This document shows, piece by piece, positions 1-9,900 of a DNA stretch of 64,000 nucleotides (position 1 is the first letter of the stretch; every line of letters begins with the position of its first letter). The stretch is from Planctomycetota bacterium. Its GTDB lineage: Bacteria; Planctomycetota; Phycisphaerae; UBA1845; PWPN01. The translations under genes and the position numbers were made by a program. The DNA lies in NCBI GenBank assembly GCA_022711465.1, contig JAKLEZ010000003.1, forward strand, positions 62,001 to 126,000, given 5' to 3'. The notes under the pieces were generated by a model. The model saw nothing but the letters and a program-made list of their open reading frames with translations, had not been told where the DNA came from and ran no database searches.

Positions 1-70
1 GGAGCGCAGGGAGAGAAAACGGTGACTGAATGCCGAGCGCCGAATGCGGACCGCTACTCTGGAGCCCCGT

Positions 71-283
71 ATGTCACTCAAATGGACTGATACTGAAGAC
101 ATCGCTATCCTGCTGCACGAGAAGTGGCCGGACGTCGATCCGCTCACCGTCCGGTTTACCGAACTGCGCCAGTGGGTTTGCGAACTCGAAGGATTCGCGG
201 ACGACGTCAAGCTGTCGAACGAGGCCAAGCTCGAAGCGATTCAGATGGCGTGGCTGGAGGAGTACAACGCCGCCCGGGAGTGA
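71..283 (+). CDS. iscX: IscX, Fe-S cluster assembly accessory protein
   Basis: A 70-residue acidic protein that matches the IscX (YfhJ) family along its whole length. It starts MSLKWTD, carries DPLTVRFTEL and QWVCELEGF in the middle, and ends with EAIQMAWLEE. In well-studied bacteria IscX binds IscS and iron and tunes Fe-S cluster assembly in the cytoplasm. The ATG at 71 is preferred over one at 44 because it gives the family's normal N-terminus and has GGAG seven bases upstream. The gene to its left is cut by the window edge: two short frames enter from the left and stop at 25 and 29, and I cannot tell which is the end of the upstream gene. In many genomes iscX follows fdx or hscA, which would be worth checking to the left. 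The next gene is convergent. Confidence 0.93.
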   Translation: MSLKWTDTEDIAILLHEKWPDVDPLTVRFTELRQWVCELEGFADDVKLSNEAKLEAIQMAWLEEYNAARE

Positions 284-333
284 GGCCGGCGGTGGGCCAT
301 GCGATCGTTCACCCGGGGCCTCGGGCCGTGTCC

Positions 334-1026
334 TCACTTCTGCCCGACAAACGGGCCCGGGACGACGGTCTTCAACTGCTGCAACTTCGGATCGATGCGA
401 AACCGGTACTCCTCTTCAATCTCCGCCCGGGTGTGCGGGCGTGACCGGAAGACGGCCACAGCCCGAGCGAGGGCCTGGGACAGTTCCCGCAGAATGGGAA
501 CTGCCTCCGCCATGGTCTTGCCCGGCACGTAGACCCAGCGATGATCTATCCTCCTGAACGACAGGGACACCACCGGCGGTGATCCGATGACCGCCGTGAC
601 CGTGCCTGTCGCTCCGCTCTCCGTGACGTCGGTAACCGACAGCTCTCCAGAGAACAGCTCCATGGCTCCGAGCAGGTTCAGCCGGCGCAGGGGGTTCCAG
701 TCGAAGGCCGGGCAACTGGCCTGGCCGGCCTCCAGGGCCGCGGCGCTGGCCGCCCGGAGTTCCTCGATCACGATGAGCAGATCCATGACCGTCTCACGCG
801 ATTCGGGCTCGATGTAAGGGCGGAGACGGGCATACGAGCCCTGGCGATGCCACCGGCGAAGCAGATCGAATGTCTCGCGGAGACTGACCGGCGCGGGATC
901 CGGCGGCGGCTTGACCCAGCGTGAGACGACCGGCAACCGTTCCGGCCCCACGACGATCGAGATGGCCAGGATCGTGCCCAGGAGAATGATCGCCACGGGC
1001 AGGACCATGCGAAGCGGGCGCAGCAC
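334..1026 (-). CDS. Membrane-anchored protein at the end of the secretion operon, function unknown
   Basis: A 230-residue protein I do not recognise. It begins with a basic stretch and one hydrophobic segment (about residues 5-25), so it is probably anchored in the inner membrane with the rest outside the cytoplasm. The remainder is a mixed alpha/beta domain with a DLLRRWHRQGSY start and a central RIDHRWVYVPGK strand pair, possibly an NTF2-like cone fold, but I cannot confirm that. The start is GTG at 1026 with AAGGA seven bases upstream. It lies 15 bp after the lipoprotein gene on the same strand and is the last gene of the type II secretion-like operon. Its job could therefore be linked to secretion, but only position supports that. 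Confidence 0.75.
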   Translation of the reverse strand: MLRPLRMVLPVAIILLGTILAISIVVGPERLPVVSRWVKPPPDPAPVSLRETFDLLRRWHRQGSYARLRPYIEPESRETVMDLLIVIEELRAASAAALEAGQASCPAFDWNPLRRLNLLGAMELFSGELSVTDVTESGATGTVTAVIGSPPVVSLSFRRIDHRWVYVPGKTMAEAVPILRELSQALARAVAVFRSRPHTRAEIEEEYRFRIDPKLQQLKTVVPGPFVGQK

Positions 1027-1041
1027 GATCGCGTCCTTTCG

Positions 1042-1671
1042 CTACCGAGGAACCGATGGAGCCATGGCCGGTCTTGCCGGTGTGCCCGGTACGCGGAAAT
1101 CCTTCTTCCCTGACTGGAGCACCATTCCGTCGCGACGCTCGAATGCCACAATGATGCGGATTTCCTTGCCCGCCAGATTGGTCCCCTCGTCGAACGCCAA
1201 GGGAAGACCGTATCCCCACCCTTGAGCCGTGCGTTTCGTCGATCGGAACGGCACCGCCTGCTGGACGTCGAAGGACCATTCCTTCACCAGCTGGGGGGGT
1301 TTGGGATTCGTCTTATCGTTGTCCAGCAGGAAAACCCGCGGCCGGATGACCCCGTCGCCGAACACCCCCAGGCCGTTGCGACCACCACCCAGGTACAACC
1401 GGCTGACCACGATCCCCACCACCCGCGAGCGGCTTTCGTCCCACATCCATGGGTTGAATGGGTCGTAGTATGCCGCCACCCGGACGATGGTCGGGTCCAC
1501 GGGTAGCTGTTCGGTCTCCGACGCCGTCGCTTTGACCGGCCCGCGTGTTTCCTTCGCCGGCTCCTCCCGCGATTTCAGATCGGTGCAGCCGCCGATCAAG
1601 AGCCATCCGGCCGGCACGAGACTCCATCGCCATGTCCAAGCCGTGTTTCTCACAGCAACTCCCTTCGTCAT
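1042..1671 (-). CDS. Lipoprotein translationally coupled to the secretin (candidate pilotin-like partner)
   Basis: A 209-residue protein with a typical lipoprotein signal: basic start, hydrophobic core and a lipobox ending LIGGC near residue 29. The mature part is rich in beta strands (RVFLLDN, KEWSFDVQQA, KEIRIIVAFERRDG) and ends in an Ala/Pro tail. The ATG overlaps the secretin stop codon as ATGA, so the two genes are translationally coupled. An outer-membrane lipoprotein made together with a secretin suggests a pilotin or secretin-stabilising role. That is an inference from position and signal only, because the sequence does not resemble GspS, PilF or AspS as far as I can see. Confidence 0.8.
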   Translation of the reverse strand: MTKGVAVRNTAWTWRWSLVPAGWLLIGGCTDLKSREEPAKETRGPVKATASETEQLPVDPTIVRVAAYYDPFNPWMWDESRSRVVGIVVSRLYLGGGRNGLGVFGDGVIRPRVFLLDNDKTNPKPPQLVKEWSFDVQQAVPFRSTKRTAQGWGYGLPLAFDEGTNLAGKEIRIIVAFERRDGMVLQSGKKDFRVPGTPARPAMAPSVPR

Positions 1672-4600
1672 TTTACCCGCACGGTGAGCGTCGGACGCTC
1701 GGGATTCGTCTGGATCGCCGACACCGGCGGGCCGTACTGCTCGACCTCCGGACCGAACTGATCCGCCGGTTCGTCGGAGCGCTTCTTCTGCTCGCCCGTC
1801 GGCCGCAGGACATCCACCGGACCGAACTGATCGGCATCGGGCTTGACCTGCAGACCCTGCATCAGCGGGCTGCGGCGAATGTTGTCGTTCAGTCCGGTCT
1901 GATCGCGCATCTCCACCGACAGCGTCCTGGCCTCCTCCGGCGTCCGAATCACATGCGGCGTGAGCATGATGATCAGTTCCGTCCTGCTCGTCTTGCGGGT
2001 CGAAGCACGGAACAGGTTGCCAATGCCCGGTATGTCACCGACCAGCGGTACCTTGCTTTCGCTCTTGGTCTCGTTGCTGGTGATCAGGCCGCCGATGATG
2101 ACCGTCTCTCCATTCTTCACCGTCACCGTCGTCTTCGCCGACCGCTCGTCGAACGTCGGCAGCGACACGCCCGTCGAGATCGTCACCGGGGATTGCCCGA
2201 TCTGCGAGACCTCGGGGCTCACCTCCAGGTTGACGTACCCATCCGCGTTGACGATCGGCGTCACCTTCAGGATGACACCCACCTTCTCGTAGGTCACGCT
2301 CGGCGTGACGACACCGGAGGACGACACCACCACGTCCTGGACCGTGGGAACGCGCTGGCCAATGGTGATCTCCGCGTCCTGATTGTCCTGCACCATGATG
2401 GACGGGCGGCTGAGCACCTCAAGCTGGCCTTCCGCCTGCAGGGCATGAAACAGGAAGTCAAAATCTTCGCCCGTCACCGTGAAGGAAATGCCCCTCCCGC
2501 CGCTCTGCCCCACCGCCCCCACGCTCGTCCCCAGGATCTTGTCGAAGCCCTCCCCCTGGACGACCCCGTTGGGGCCGGTGTACTTGTTCTCGCTGAAGAC
2601 CAGGTCCTGCAACGCGAACTCCATGCCCAGTTCGAAATTGTCGCTGATCGTGACCTCGGCCATCAAAACCTGGATCATGACCTGAGCCGGGGCCCGATCC
2701 AGCTCATTGACCATGGCGACGACCTGCGATTCCATGCGCGGGTTGTAGCTCACCACCAGGGTGTTCGAGCCCTTGCCGCCCTCCTGGATGGTCACCTGGC
2801 GCATGAGCTGCCGGGACGCGGCCTCCCCCTTCTGGGCGGCCTCCATCGCCTGCTTCTCCTCGTCGAAGAACGCCTTCATCGCCGCGGCCACATCCTCCGA
2901 CGTCCGGTTGCGGAGCTGGATCACCCGCTGCACCCGCTCCTCGACCTCCTGGTAATCGAGCTTGTAGACCAAGTTCTCCACAATCCGCAAGTAGGCTGGA
3001 CTGCCCGCGGCGATCAGCGAATTCGTCCGCTCGTCGACCGAGAACGTCAACTCCACGGCGGCGCCGGCCCCGCCTTCCGCAGCGGCCCCCCCTGAGACCA
3101 GCAGAGGCGTCGAGCCATCCGAGGAACCGCTCTTGCTCTTGAACAGGTCCTCCAGCAGGTTCTGGATTTCCTTCGCGTCCGAGTTGCGCAGCGGGAACAC
3201 CATCAGATCCGCGGTCTGAGGCTCGACGCTGTCCAGCATCTCCACCAGGGTCCGCAGCATCTCGATGTGCTCCTCGGGGGCCAGAACCATCAACGAGTTC
3301 GTGTTCTTGTCCGGCGTGATGGTCACATCCTGGTACACCAGGCTGCGCATCCGCTCCTCGCCGGTCTTCGGATCAACGCCGAGGAACTTGATGATCATCT
3401 GCTTGGCGTCGTCGCTCTGCTTGCCGGTGCTCGAACCTGCCTTCTGAAAAAAATCGTCGAGCTGTTTGGACAGGTCCTCCGCCTTCGCGTTCCTCAGCCG
3501 GAAGACCCGCAGGCCCATCTCCGTCTTGACCCGGGTGTTGTCCAGCTTGCCGATGATCGTCCGCACATTCTCCATCAACGCGGGATTCGCCCACACGATC
3601 AGGGCATTGGTCCGCTCCTCGGGCGTCACGGCAAATCCGCCCTTGTTCTTGCCCTGCTGCTGCTCGATCAGCTTGGTCAGTGTCTCGCTGATCGTCTTCG
3701 CCTTCGCGTCGGCCAGGGGGAAGATCTCCATCTGCTCGGCGATTGTCGACTTGCGATCCAGCAGCGAGATCAGGTGCTGGGCCATCTGATGATCGTCCAT
3801 CGAGGCAGTGATCACCAGGCTGTTCGACTGGTCGTCGGCGATGATGTTGATCGGCGTCCGCTTGCTCGACTCGCCCTGGGCCGAGCGCTTCTGGAACATC
3901 TCGGTCATCACCGGCTCGAGCTTGCTGGCCGCGGCTTCCTTCAGGGTGTAGACCTTGAAGGTGTACGCCGCGTCCGAGGTCTCCACGTCCAGCTTGGGCA
4001 CCAGCTCCTCCGCCCGCTTGATCGCGAAGCGGGCCCCGGTCACGATCAGGGCCTTGCTCCGCGTATCCGGGATGATCGTGACCTCGAGCTGGTCTTTCTG
4101 ATCCGAGCCCATGCCCGCCTGCATGCCCTTGAACATCTGCTGCAGCGTATCAGCCAGGCTCACCACGTCGGCGTACTTGATCTTGAAGAACTTCGCGTCC
4201 GCGGGCATGTTGGCGATGTCTTCCCGGTCGATCTCCTTCAGCAGGCTTTCGACGATCGCGAGATTCTGCGGGCTGGCACTCACAACCAGCGAGCTGCTCC
4301 GCACGTCGGGCACGACCGTCACCTTGGTCGCCGACTCGGGCAGGTCCTTCTTATCGCCCGAACCGATGTACAGCCCCTTGTCGAACAGGTCGGTGACCAG
4401 CTTGGCCGCCTTGCTGATGTCCGCGTTGCGGACGGGGAAGGTCCGGAACACGCCCTCCGCCGATGGGGGCACGTCGAGCTGAGCGACCAGCTTCTTCACT
4501 TCCTCAAAGGTGGTCTTCGACGACGCCACCAGCATCGTCCGGCTCAAGGCATCCTCGATTACCGTGATCCGGTCCGACGGCTGCTCCTCCTGGCCCTTGG

Positions 4601-6830
4601 CCAGGCTCTGCTTCAGACGTTCGGTGAACAGCTTGCGGACGATCTCTGCCACCTTGGTGACGTCATTGTTCACCAGGGTGATCGACCGAATATCCGCCAT
4701 CGGCGAGACCTTCTGGGCCTCCAGCTTCTGAACCAGATCCTGGATGGCTACAAAATCGTCCGGCGTACTGGCGACCACCAGCGCGTTGCTCCGCGTATCG
4801 CTCACGATGACCGGTTTGTCCTCCTTCAGACCGCCCTGCCGCCGCGCTTCCGCCCGGCCGTCCCAGATCTCCTTGATCTTCTCGGCCACGTCCGTGGCCG
4901 CCAGATTGTCCAGGGTGATGATCTGGATGGCACCCAGCCAGGTGTCCTTGATCTCATCCAGATCCCTGACCAGCTTGGAGAGCTCCTCGAACTTGTCTTC
5001 CTTGGCAACAATGATCAGGCTGTTGGTCCGGGTGTCCGGAATGATCAGGCTGCGCTCGCGCTCGGCCGCTGTGGGGCTCAGGGTCTTTTCCGCCACCTTC
5101 TGCTGCTGGTCGATCAGCTTCTGCACACCCTCCGCGACCGTCTTGACGTCCGCGTGGGCCAGGGTCACCAGCTTGGGCGTGTACTGCCCCACCGTCTGCT
5201 CAATGTCAACCGACTTGACGATCTGCTGAACAAGCAGGATTTGCTCCGGCCGGCCGGACACCACCAGAGTGTTGGTCCGCTTGTCCGCCGAAAAACCGAT
5301 GTTGTAGGCCAGCGACTGCCCGATCACGTCGGGCGGCATGCGCCCGGCCACGGTCTTGCCCGGCTGCTCTGGCAGGCGTTTGCCTTCCTCGAAAATGGCC
5401 TTCAACGAAGCCATCAGGGCGTCCGCATCGGCGTGCTCCAGCGGGATCACCTTGACCACCATCGCATCTGCGATCGGCGCCGTGTCCAGCAGATGGATGA
5501 TCTCACCCATCGGTCCCAGGTTCTTCTCCGTGGTCGCCACGATGATCGAGTTCGTCCCGACCTCGCCGAAGATCTTGATCGGCTTGTCCAGATCCAAATC
5601 GCTCAACTGCTTGTCGCTTCCGTCCGGACCCTTGCGAACCACCTGCAGCCGGCGGATCTGCTCCTTGATCGCCTTGGCGTCGTCGCTGTCTCGCTCCAGC
5701 ATCTTGGTCAGGGCGTCGGCCAGATCCTTGGCGACGGCCTTCTCCAGCGGGTAGATCCCCACCTTGACCACTGCCCCGCTCTCCGCGGTCGGCTCGACGT
5801 CCATCAGGCTGATCAGGTTCTTGATCTGCTCAAGATCGTCCGCGGGCGCCGAGATGAGCAGCATGTTCGTACGGGCATCCGCCAGAATGGTAAACAGGTC
5901 CGCGCTCTGCTTCTTGCGCTGAGCCAGACTCTTCAAGATGTCCTTCAGCTTCTGCTCGGCCTCGCCCGCCTTGATGTACTTCAATTGGACCGGCTCGAAC
6001 TTGACCGTCCCACTCAACGACGGCTGATCGATGCCTTCCACAATCGTCGTGATCAACTCCATGTTCGCCTCGGTCGCGGCGATCATCAGCAGGTTGGCAC
6101 GCGGCTCAGGTATGATCGCCAGCCGGTCCTCGGGACGAAGCTGTCCGCTGGTCGGCTTCTTGACGTTGTTCCACAACTGCTCGATCTTCGTGGCCAGCTC
6201 ACCGGCGTCGCCCGATTTCAACTTGAAGATCTTGAACTCCGGCTTGAACAGCGGCTGCTGATCCATCAGGTTGATGAACGCCTCCAGAATCGCCAGGTCG
6301 TTCTCGTCGCCGGTCATCACCAGGGTCCCGTCGGAGGTCACCTCGATCTCGACCGGATTGCCGGAGAGCTTCCCGATGCTCGACACCGTCGCGGCCGGAG
6401 TCTGGATGCCCGGGGGACTCTGGAGCTTGGTCTCGGCGGCCTTCTGCAGCCTGGCCAAGTCCGCCACGGCAGGTTGCGTGCTCGGCAGGCCAGCCTTGGC
6501 CGCGGTCGCCGGTCGGGTGGACGGCGGAAGCAGGGCAGTCACCGAAGCGGGGAACGGCAACGATTTGAGGCTGGGATGATCCGCTGCCGGCCGGGTGGTC
6601 GGGGCCAATGCCGAGGTGATCTTGGGACGAGTGGGAATCGGTCGCGGGGCCGCCGGCCCGGGGCCGTCAGCGACCGGTTTGTCGCTGTTGGCGGCCAGGG
6701 CCGCGTCCGGGTGCTCGCTGGGCACCACAGGCGCCGGGGCCACGTCCACCGGCTGCTCGGCCGGACGCGTGGTTTGCCCAAGCAAGGCCTGTCCCAGAGC
6801 CAATGTCAGAACCATCCATGCTGATCGCAT
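1668..6830 (-). CDS. Giant secretin: about 14 N modules plus channel domain (GspD/PilQ-like)
   Basis: A 1720-residue outer-membrane secretin. The ATG at 6830 is chosen because it starts a clean signal peptide (MRSAWMVLTLALGQALLGQ) and has GGAGG eight bases upstream. An upstream in-frame start at 6887 would add 19 residues before the signal. A Thr/Ala/Pro linker (about 20-150) is followed by half of an N module (158-191). About 14 secretin N modules follow (192-1378), each with a strand-turn such as DERTNSL or DTRTNSL and ending near LD. The channel domain (about 1380-1640) shows VMIQVLMAEV, EVLSRPSIMV, GVILKVTPIV, ETVIIGGLI and KVPLVGDIPGIGNLF. Canonical GspD has only N0-N3, and no N0 is present here. 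A tail of about 90 residues has three Q(F/Y)GP motifs. The gene follows the giant N-module gene and overlaps the lipoprotein gene. Confidence 0.93.
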   Translation of the reverse strand: MRSAWMVLTLALGQALLGQTTRPAEQPVDVAPAPVVPSEHPDAALAANSDKPVADGPGPAAPRPIPTRPKITSALAPTTRPAADHPSLKSLPFPASVTALLPPSTRPATAAKAGLPSTQPAVADLARLQKAAETKLQSPPGIQTPAATVSSIGKLSGNPVEIEVTSDGTLVMTGDENDLAILEAFINLMDQQPLFKPEFKIFKLKSGDAGELATKIEQLWNNVKKPTSGQLRPEDRLAIIPEPRANLLMIAATEANMELITTIVEGIDQPSLSGTVKFEPVQLKYIKAGEAEQKLKDILKSLAQRKKQSADLFTILADARTNMLLISAPADDLEQIKNLISLMDVEPTAESGAVVKVGIYPLEKAVAKDLADALTKMLERDSDDAKAIKEQIRRLQVVRKGPDGSDKQLSDLDLDKPIKIFGEVGTNSIIVATTEKNLGPMGEIIHLLDTAPIADAMVVKVIPLEHADADALMASLKAIFEEGKRLPEQPGKTVAGRMPPDVIGQSLAYNIGFSADKRTNTLVVSGRPEQILLVQQIVKSVDIEQTVGQYTPKLVTLAHADVKTVAEGVQKLIDQQQKVAEKTLSPTAAERERSLIIPDTRTNSLIIVAKEDKFEELSKLVRDLDEIKDTWLGAIQIITLDNLAATDVAEKIKEIWDGRAEARRQGGLKEDKPVIVSDTRSNALVVASTPDDFVAIQDLVQKLEAQKVSPMADIRSITLVNNDVTKVAEIVRKLFTERLKQSLAKGQEEQPSDRITVIEDALSRTMLVASSKTTFEEVKKLVAQLDVPPSAEGVFRTFPVRNADISKAAKLVTDLFDKGLYIGSGDKKDLPESATKVTVVPDVRSSSLVVSASPQNLAIVESLLKEIDREDIANMPADAKFFKIKYADVVSLADTLQQMFKGMQAGMGSDQKDQLEVTIIPDTRSKALIVTGARFAIKRAEELVPKLDVETSDAAYTFKVYTLKEAAASKLEPVMTEMFQKRSAQGESSKRTPINIIADDQSNSLVITASMDDHQMAQHLISLLDRKSTIAEQMEIFPLADAKAKTISETLTKLIEQQQGKNKGGFAVTPEERTNALIVWANPALMENVRTIIGKLDNTRVKTEMGLRVFRLRNAKAEDLSKQLDDFFQKAGSSTGKQSDDAKQMIIKFLGVDPKTGEERMRSLVYQDVTITPDKNTNSLMVLAPEEHIEMLRTLVEMLDSVEPQTADLMVFPLRNSDAKEIQNLLEDLFKSKSGSSDGSTPLLVSGGAAAEGGAGAAVELTFSVDERTNSLIAAGSPAYLRIVENLVYKLDYQEVEERVQRVIQLRNRTSEDVAAAMKAFFDEEKQAMEAAQKGEAASRQLMRQVTIQEGGKGSNTLVVSYNPRMESQVVAMVNELDRAPAQVMIQVLMAEVTISDNFELGMEFALQDLVFSENKYTGPNGVVQGEGFDKILGTSVGAVGQSGGRGISFTVTGEDFDFLFHALQAEGQLEVLSRPSIMVQDNQDAEITIGQRVPTVQDVVVSSSGVVTPSVTYEKVGVILKVTPIVNADGYVNLEVSPEVSQIGQSPVTISTGVSLPTFDERSAKTTVTVKNGETVIIGGLITSNETKSESKVPLVGDIPGIGNLFRASTRKTSRTELIIMLTPHVIRTPEEARTLSVEMRDQTGLNDNIRRSPLMQGLQVKPDADQFGPVDVLRPTGEQKKRSDEPADQFGPEVEQYGPPVSAIQTNPERPTLTVRVK

Positions 6831-6907
6831 CACCGTATCCTCCACTGCCAGGCGCGAACACCACTCAACGCGCCGGCTCTGCTGCAACTCACTTCCCCGC
6901 CCCGCCA

Positions 6908-6946
6908 GTCGGCCTTTCGCCGACCATTCCCCCTCTCCAGGGGGAA
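6908..6946 (-). promoter_or_regulatory. Two adjacent hairpins between the giant N-module gene and the secretin gene
   Basis: In the roughly 150-nt gap between the two genes, two perfect inverted repeats sit two bases apart. On the minus strand the first is TTCCCCCT/AGGGGGAA with a 4-nt loop (6927-6946). The second is GTCGGC/GCCGAC with a 5-nt loop (6908-6924). Neither is followed by a T-run, so this is not a classic Rho-independent terminator. They could stabilise or process the mRNA, or set the ratio of the two proteins. The structure is seen; the role is inferred. Confidence 0.5.
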
Positions 6947-6980
6947 CACAGAGGACCTGCCCTCCATCGCCGCAGGAGTC

Positions 6981-9900
6981 CTACCGCCCATACCCGGTCT
7001 TCTGCCCACCGCTCCGCTGCTGCTCGATCAGCTGATCCAGCACCTTCTTCATATCCTGGGGAGCGATGTTGACCGGCCGCACCACCCGGGCGCTCATGCC
7101 GCTCGTCGGCTTCATCTCCTGCAGCTTGTCCACCAGCTGCTTCACCGTCGGGAACAGGCTGGGCGTACCGGCCACCATCAGGGCCGGCACCCGCTCGTCG
7201 ACGCCGATGGCAATCTGGCCCGGCTTGTAGCCCGGCTGTTGCCGCTGCTTGGCCTGCTCGCCGGTGTTCACCGTCTTCTCGATTTCCGAGGCCAGCTGCC
7301 GAGCGTTCATCCCTCGCGGCAGCTGCACGACCTCCATGCCGCTCATCTCGGTCTTGGTGTCGAGCTTCCCGGCCATCTCTTCGATCATCTTGTAATCGAC
7401 GGTGCGAGCCCTGACAACGAGCGAGTTGGTCCCGTCGTCGGCCATGATCAGCGGAATGGTATCCGTACCGCTCGTTCGGGTACGGTTCTTCTCCGCCGGC
7501 TCGGTGAACATGCGGCTCAGGGTGGTCGCCAGCTGGGCGGCCGAGCCGTTCTTGATCGGAATGATCTTCGGCGCCGTGCCCGCACCGGGCATCTCCTTGT
7601 CCATGTTCTGCACGACCTTCTGAACGCGATCAATGGACGACGCCGAGCCGCTCACCACCAGGGCGTTCATCAGCGGCGACGCCTGGATGCGAACACCGCC
7701 GACCAGATCCTCGCTCCCGCGGCCGGCGGTCGTGCCCGGCTTCCGCAAGTACTCGGACATGATCTTCTGAGTCTCTGCCGCGTCGATGAACTCCAAAACT
7801 ATGACCCGCAGCTCCTCGACATTGGCTTCGTCCACCGGCTTGTCCAGTTCGGCCACCAGTTCCTTGATCGCGGCCATGTCCTGCTTGTTGGCCGAGACCA
7901 CGATCGAGTTGCTGTTGGTGTCCGCCCCGAAGGCCGGCGGCTGCTGGCCCGCCCGGCCCTTGGTCCGGTAGGTCGCCTGCAGCACCGGATACAGGTCCGC
8001 CGCCCGGGCGTTCTTCAACCGGAGGATCTCCTGGTGGGGCACGCCGGTTCCCGACACATCCATCTCCTTGATCAGGGCGGCGATCTTCTCGTGGTTCTCC
8101 TCCGAGGCCGTGACCACCAGCGTGCTGGTCGCCGGCTCGACCGAGGTCACCACCTGATCGCGCTGGCTGAGCGTCTTGTTGGCCTCGAATCGGGCGTCGA
8201 TCACCTTCTGCATGGCGGTCAGATCGACATACTGGATCGGATAGGTCTTGATCGACCGTTGGGTCTCGCCTACCTGGGGAATGTCCAGCTGGGCGATCAG
8301 GGCCTTGATCTCCTTCATGGACTCGTCGTTGTTGGCGGTCACGAGCAGAGCGCCGGAGGCATCGTTCGACGACACGGTCACCGGGTAGGTGCCCGTGCGC
8401 CTATCGACCTTCATGCTCGCCCTGATCATCTTGTCCAGCGTCTTGGCCAGCTCCGAAGGGAGCACGTTCTTGATCATCACCGTTTCCGGAGCGGTCAGCC
8501 GAGCCCCCTTGATCTCCGCCGTGTCCAGTTCCGCCACGATCTTGGCAACCCGCTCATGGTTCTCTAAAGAGGCGGTGACCAGGAGCGCGTTATTGGTAAC
8601 GTCCGCCGTGAAGGTCACCTGATCCTGGATCGGCCGGTTGGCATTGTTCGAGAACCGTGCGGTAATCGCCGTGACCACCGATTGCAGTTCCGCGTATTGC
8701 AGGGGGTACGGTTTGACGGTGCGGTCCTTGTCCGTCGGCGGCTCGATATCGAGCTGGGCAATCAGCACCTCCGCCTCCTTCATATCCGTCTCGTTGGCCG
8801 TGATGACCAGCGTGTTGGACGAGTCGTTGGCGGCCGCGGTGATCGGATACAAGCCGGTCTTCTGATCGCGCTTCTTGCTGCGCTGGATCATCCCGTTCAT
8901 CGTCGTCGCGACGTCCGAGGCCTTCGCGTGCTTGAGGACCACGGTCTTGGGTATCACAACCCGGCCCACGTTGCTGATGTCGAGCTCCTTGATGATCGCC
9001 GTCACCTTCTCGTGATTCTTGGGCGACGCGGTCACCATCAAAGCCATGTTGACATAGTCGGGCGTCAGTGTGACCTGATCATGGATCGGCCGCTTCTCGT
9101 TGTCCTTGAATCGTGCGGTGATCGCGGTCGTCGTCGACTGCAAATCGGCGTACTGCAGCGGGTAGGACTTGACCACGCGATCGGTCTCGGTCGGAGGCTC
9201 GATATCGAGCTGGGTGATGAGGGTCTCGGCCTCTTTCATGTCCGTCTCGTTGGCCGTGACGATCAGGGTGTTGGTCGAATCGTCGCCTTGCACCGTGATG
9301 GGATACATCGAGGTCTTCTGGTCGCGCTTCTTGCTCCGCTGGACCATGGCGTTCATCGTCGTGGCCACTTCGGACGCCTTGGCGAACTTGAGCCGAACGA
9401 TCTTCGGAGCCGCCACCTTGTCGAAATTGCTGACATCCAGCTCCTTGATGATTTGGGCCACCTTCTCGTGGTTCGCCGCCGACGCGCTCACCATCAGGGC
9501 CATGTTCGAAGCATCCGGAGTTAGGGTGACCTGATCCTTGATCGGCCGCTTCTCGTTGTCCTTGAATCGAGCCGTGATCGCCGTGGTCATGGACGTCAGG
9601 TCGGCGTACCGCAGGGGGTAGGACTTCACCACCCGCTCCGTCCCGGGCGCCGGCTGGCTGTCCAACTGCTTGATCATCGCCTTGATCTCGTCCATGTCCT
9701 TGGGCGTGTTGGCGGTGAGCAACAGCGTGTCCGAGCTGTCGTCCGCGGTGACCGTCACCGGATACTGGCGCGTATTCCGATCCGGCCGCTTGGTCCGAGC
9801 GATCATGTCGGTCAGCACCTTGGCCATATCGCTGGCCTTGACGTGCTGCACGCGAACCGTCTCGGGGGGGTTGATCTTGTTGGCATCGGGATTGTCGATC

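Noticed and set aside
1545..3095. Plus-strand open frame of 516 residues opposite the lipoprotein gene and secretin 3' end
   Set aside because: His/Arg/Leu-rich shadow without motifs.
3267..6824. Plus-strand open frame of 1185 residues opposite the secretin gene
   Set aside because: Composition of a codon-bias shadow; the minus-strand secretin is unmistakable.
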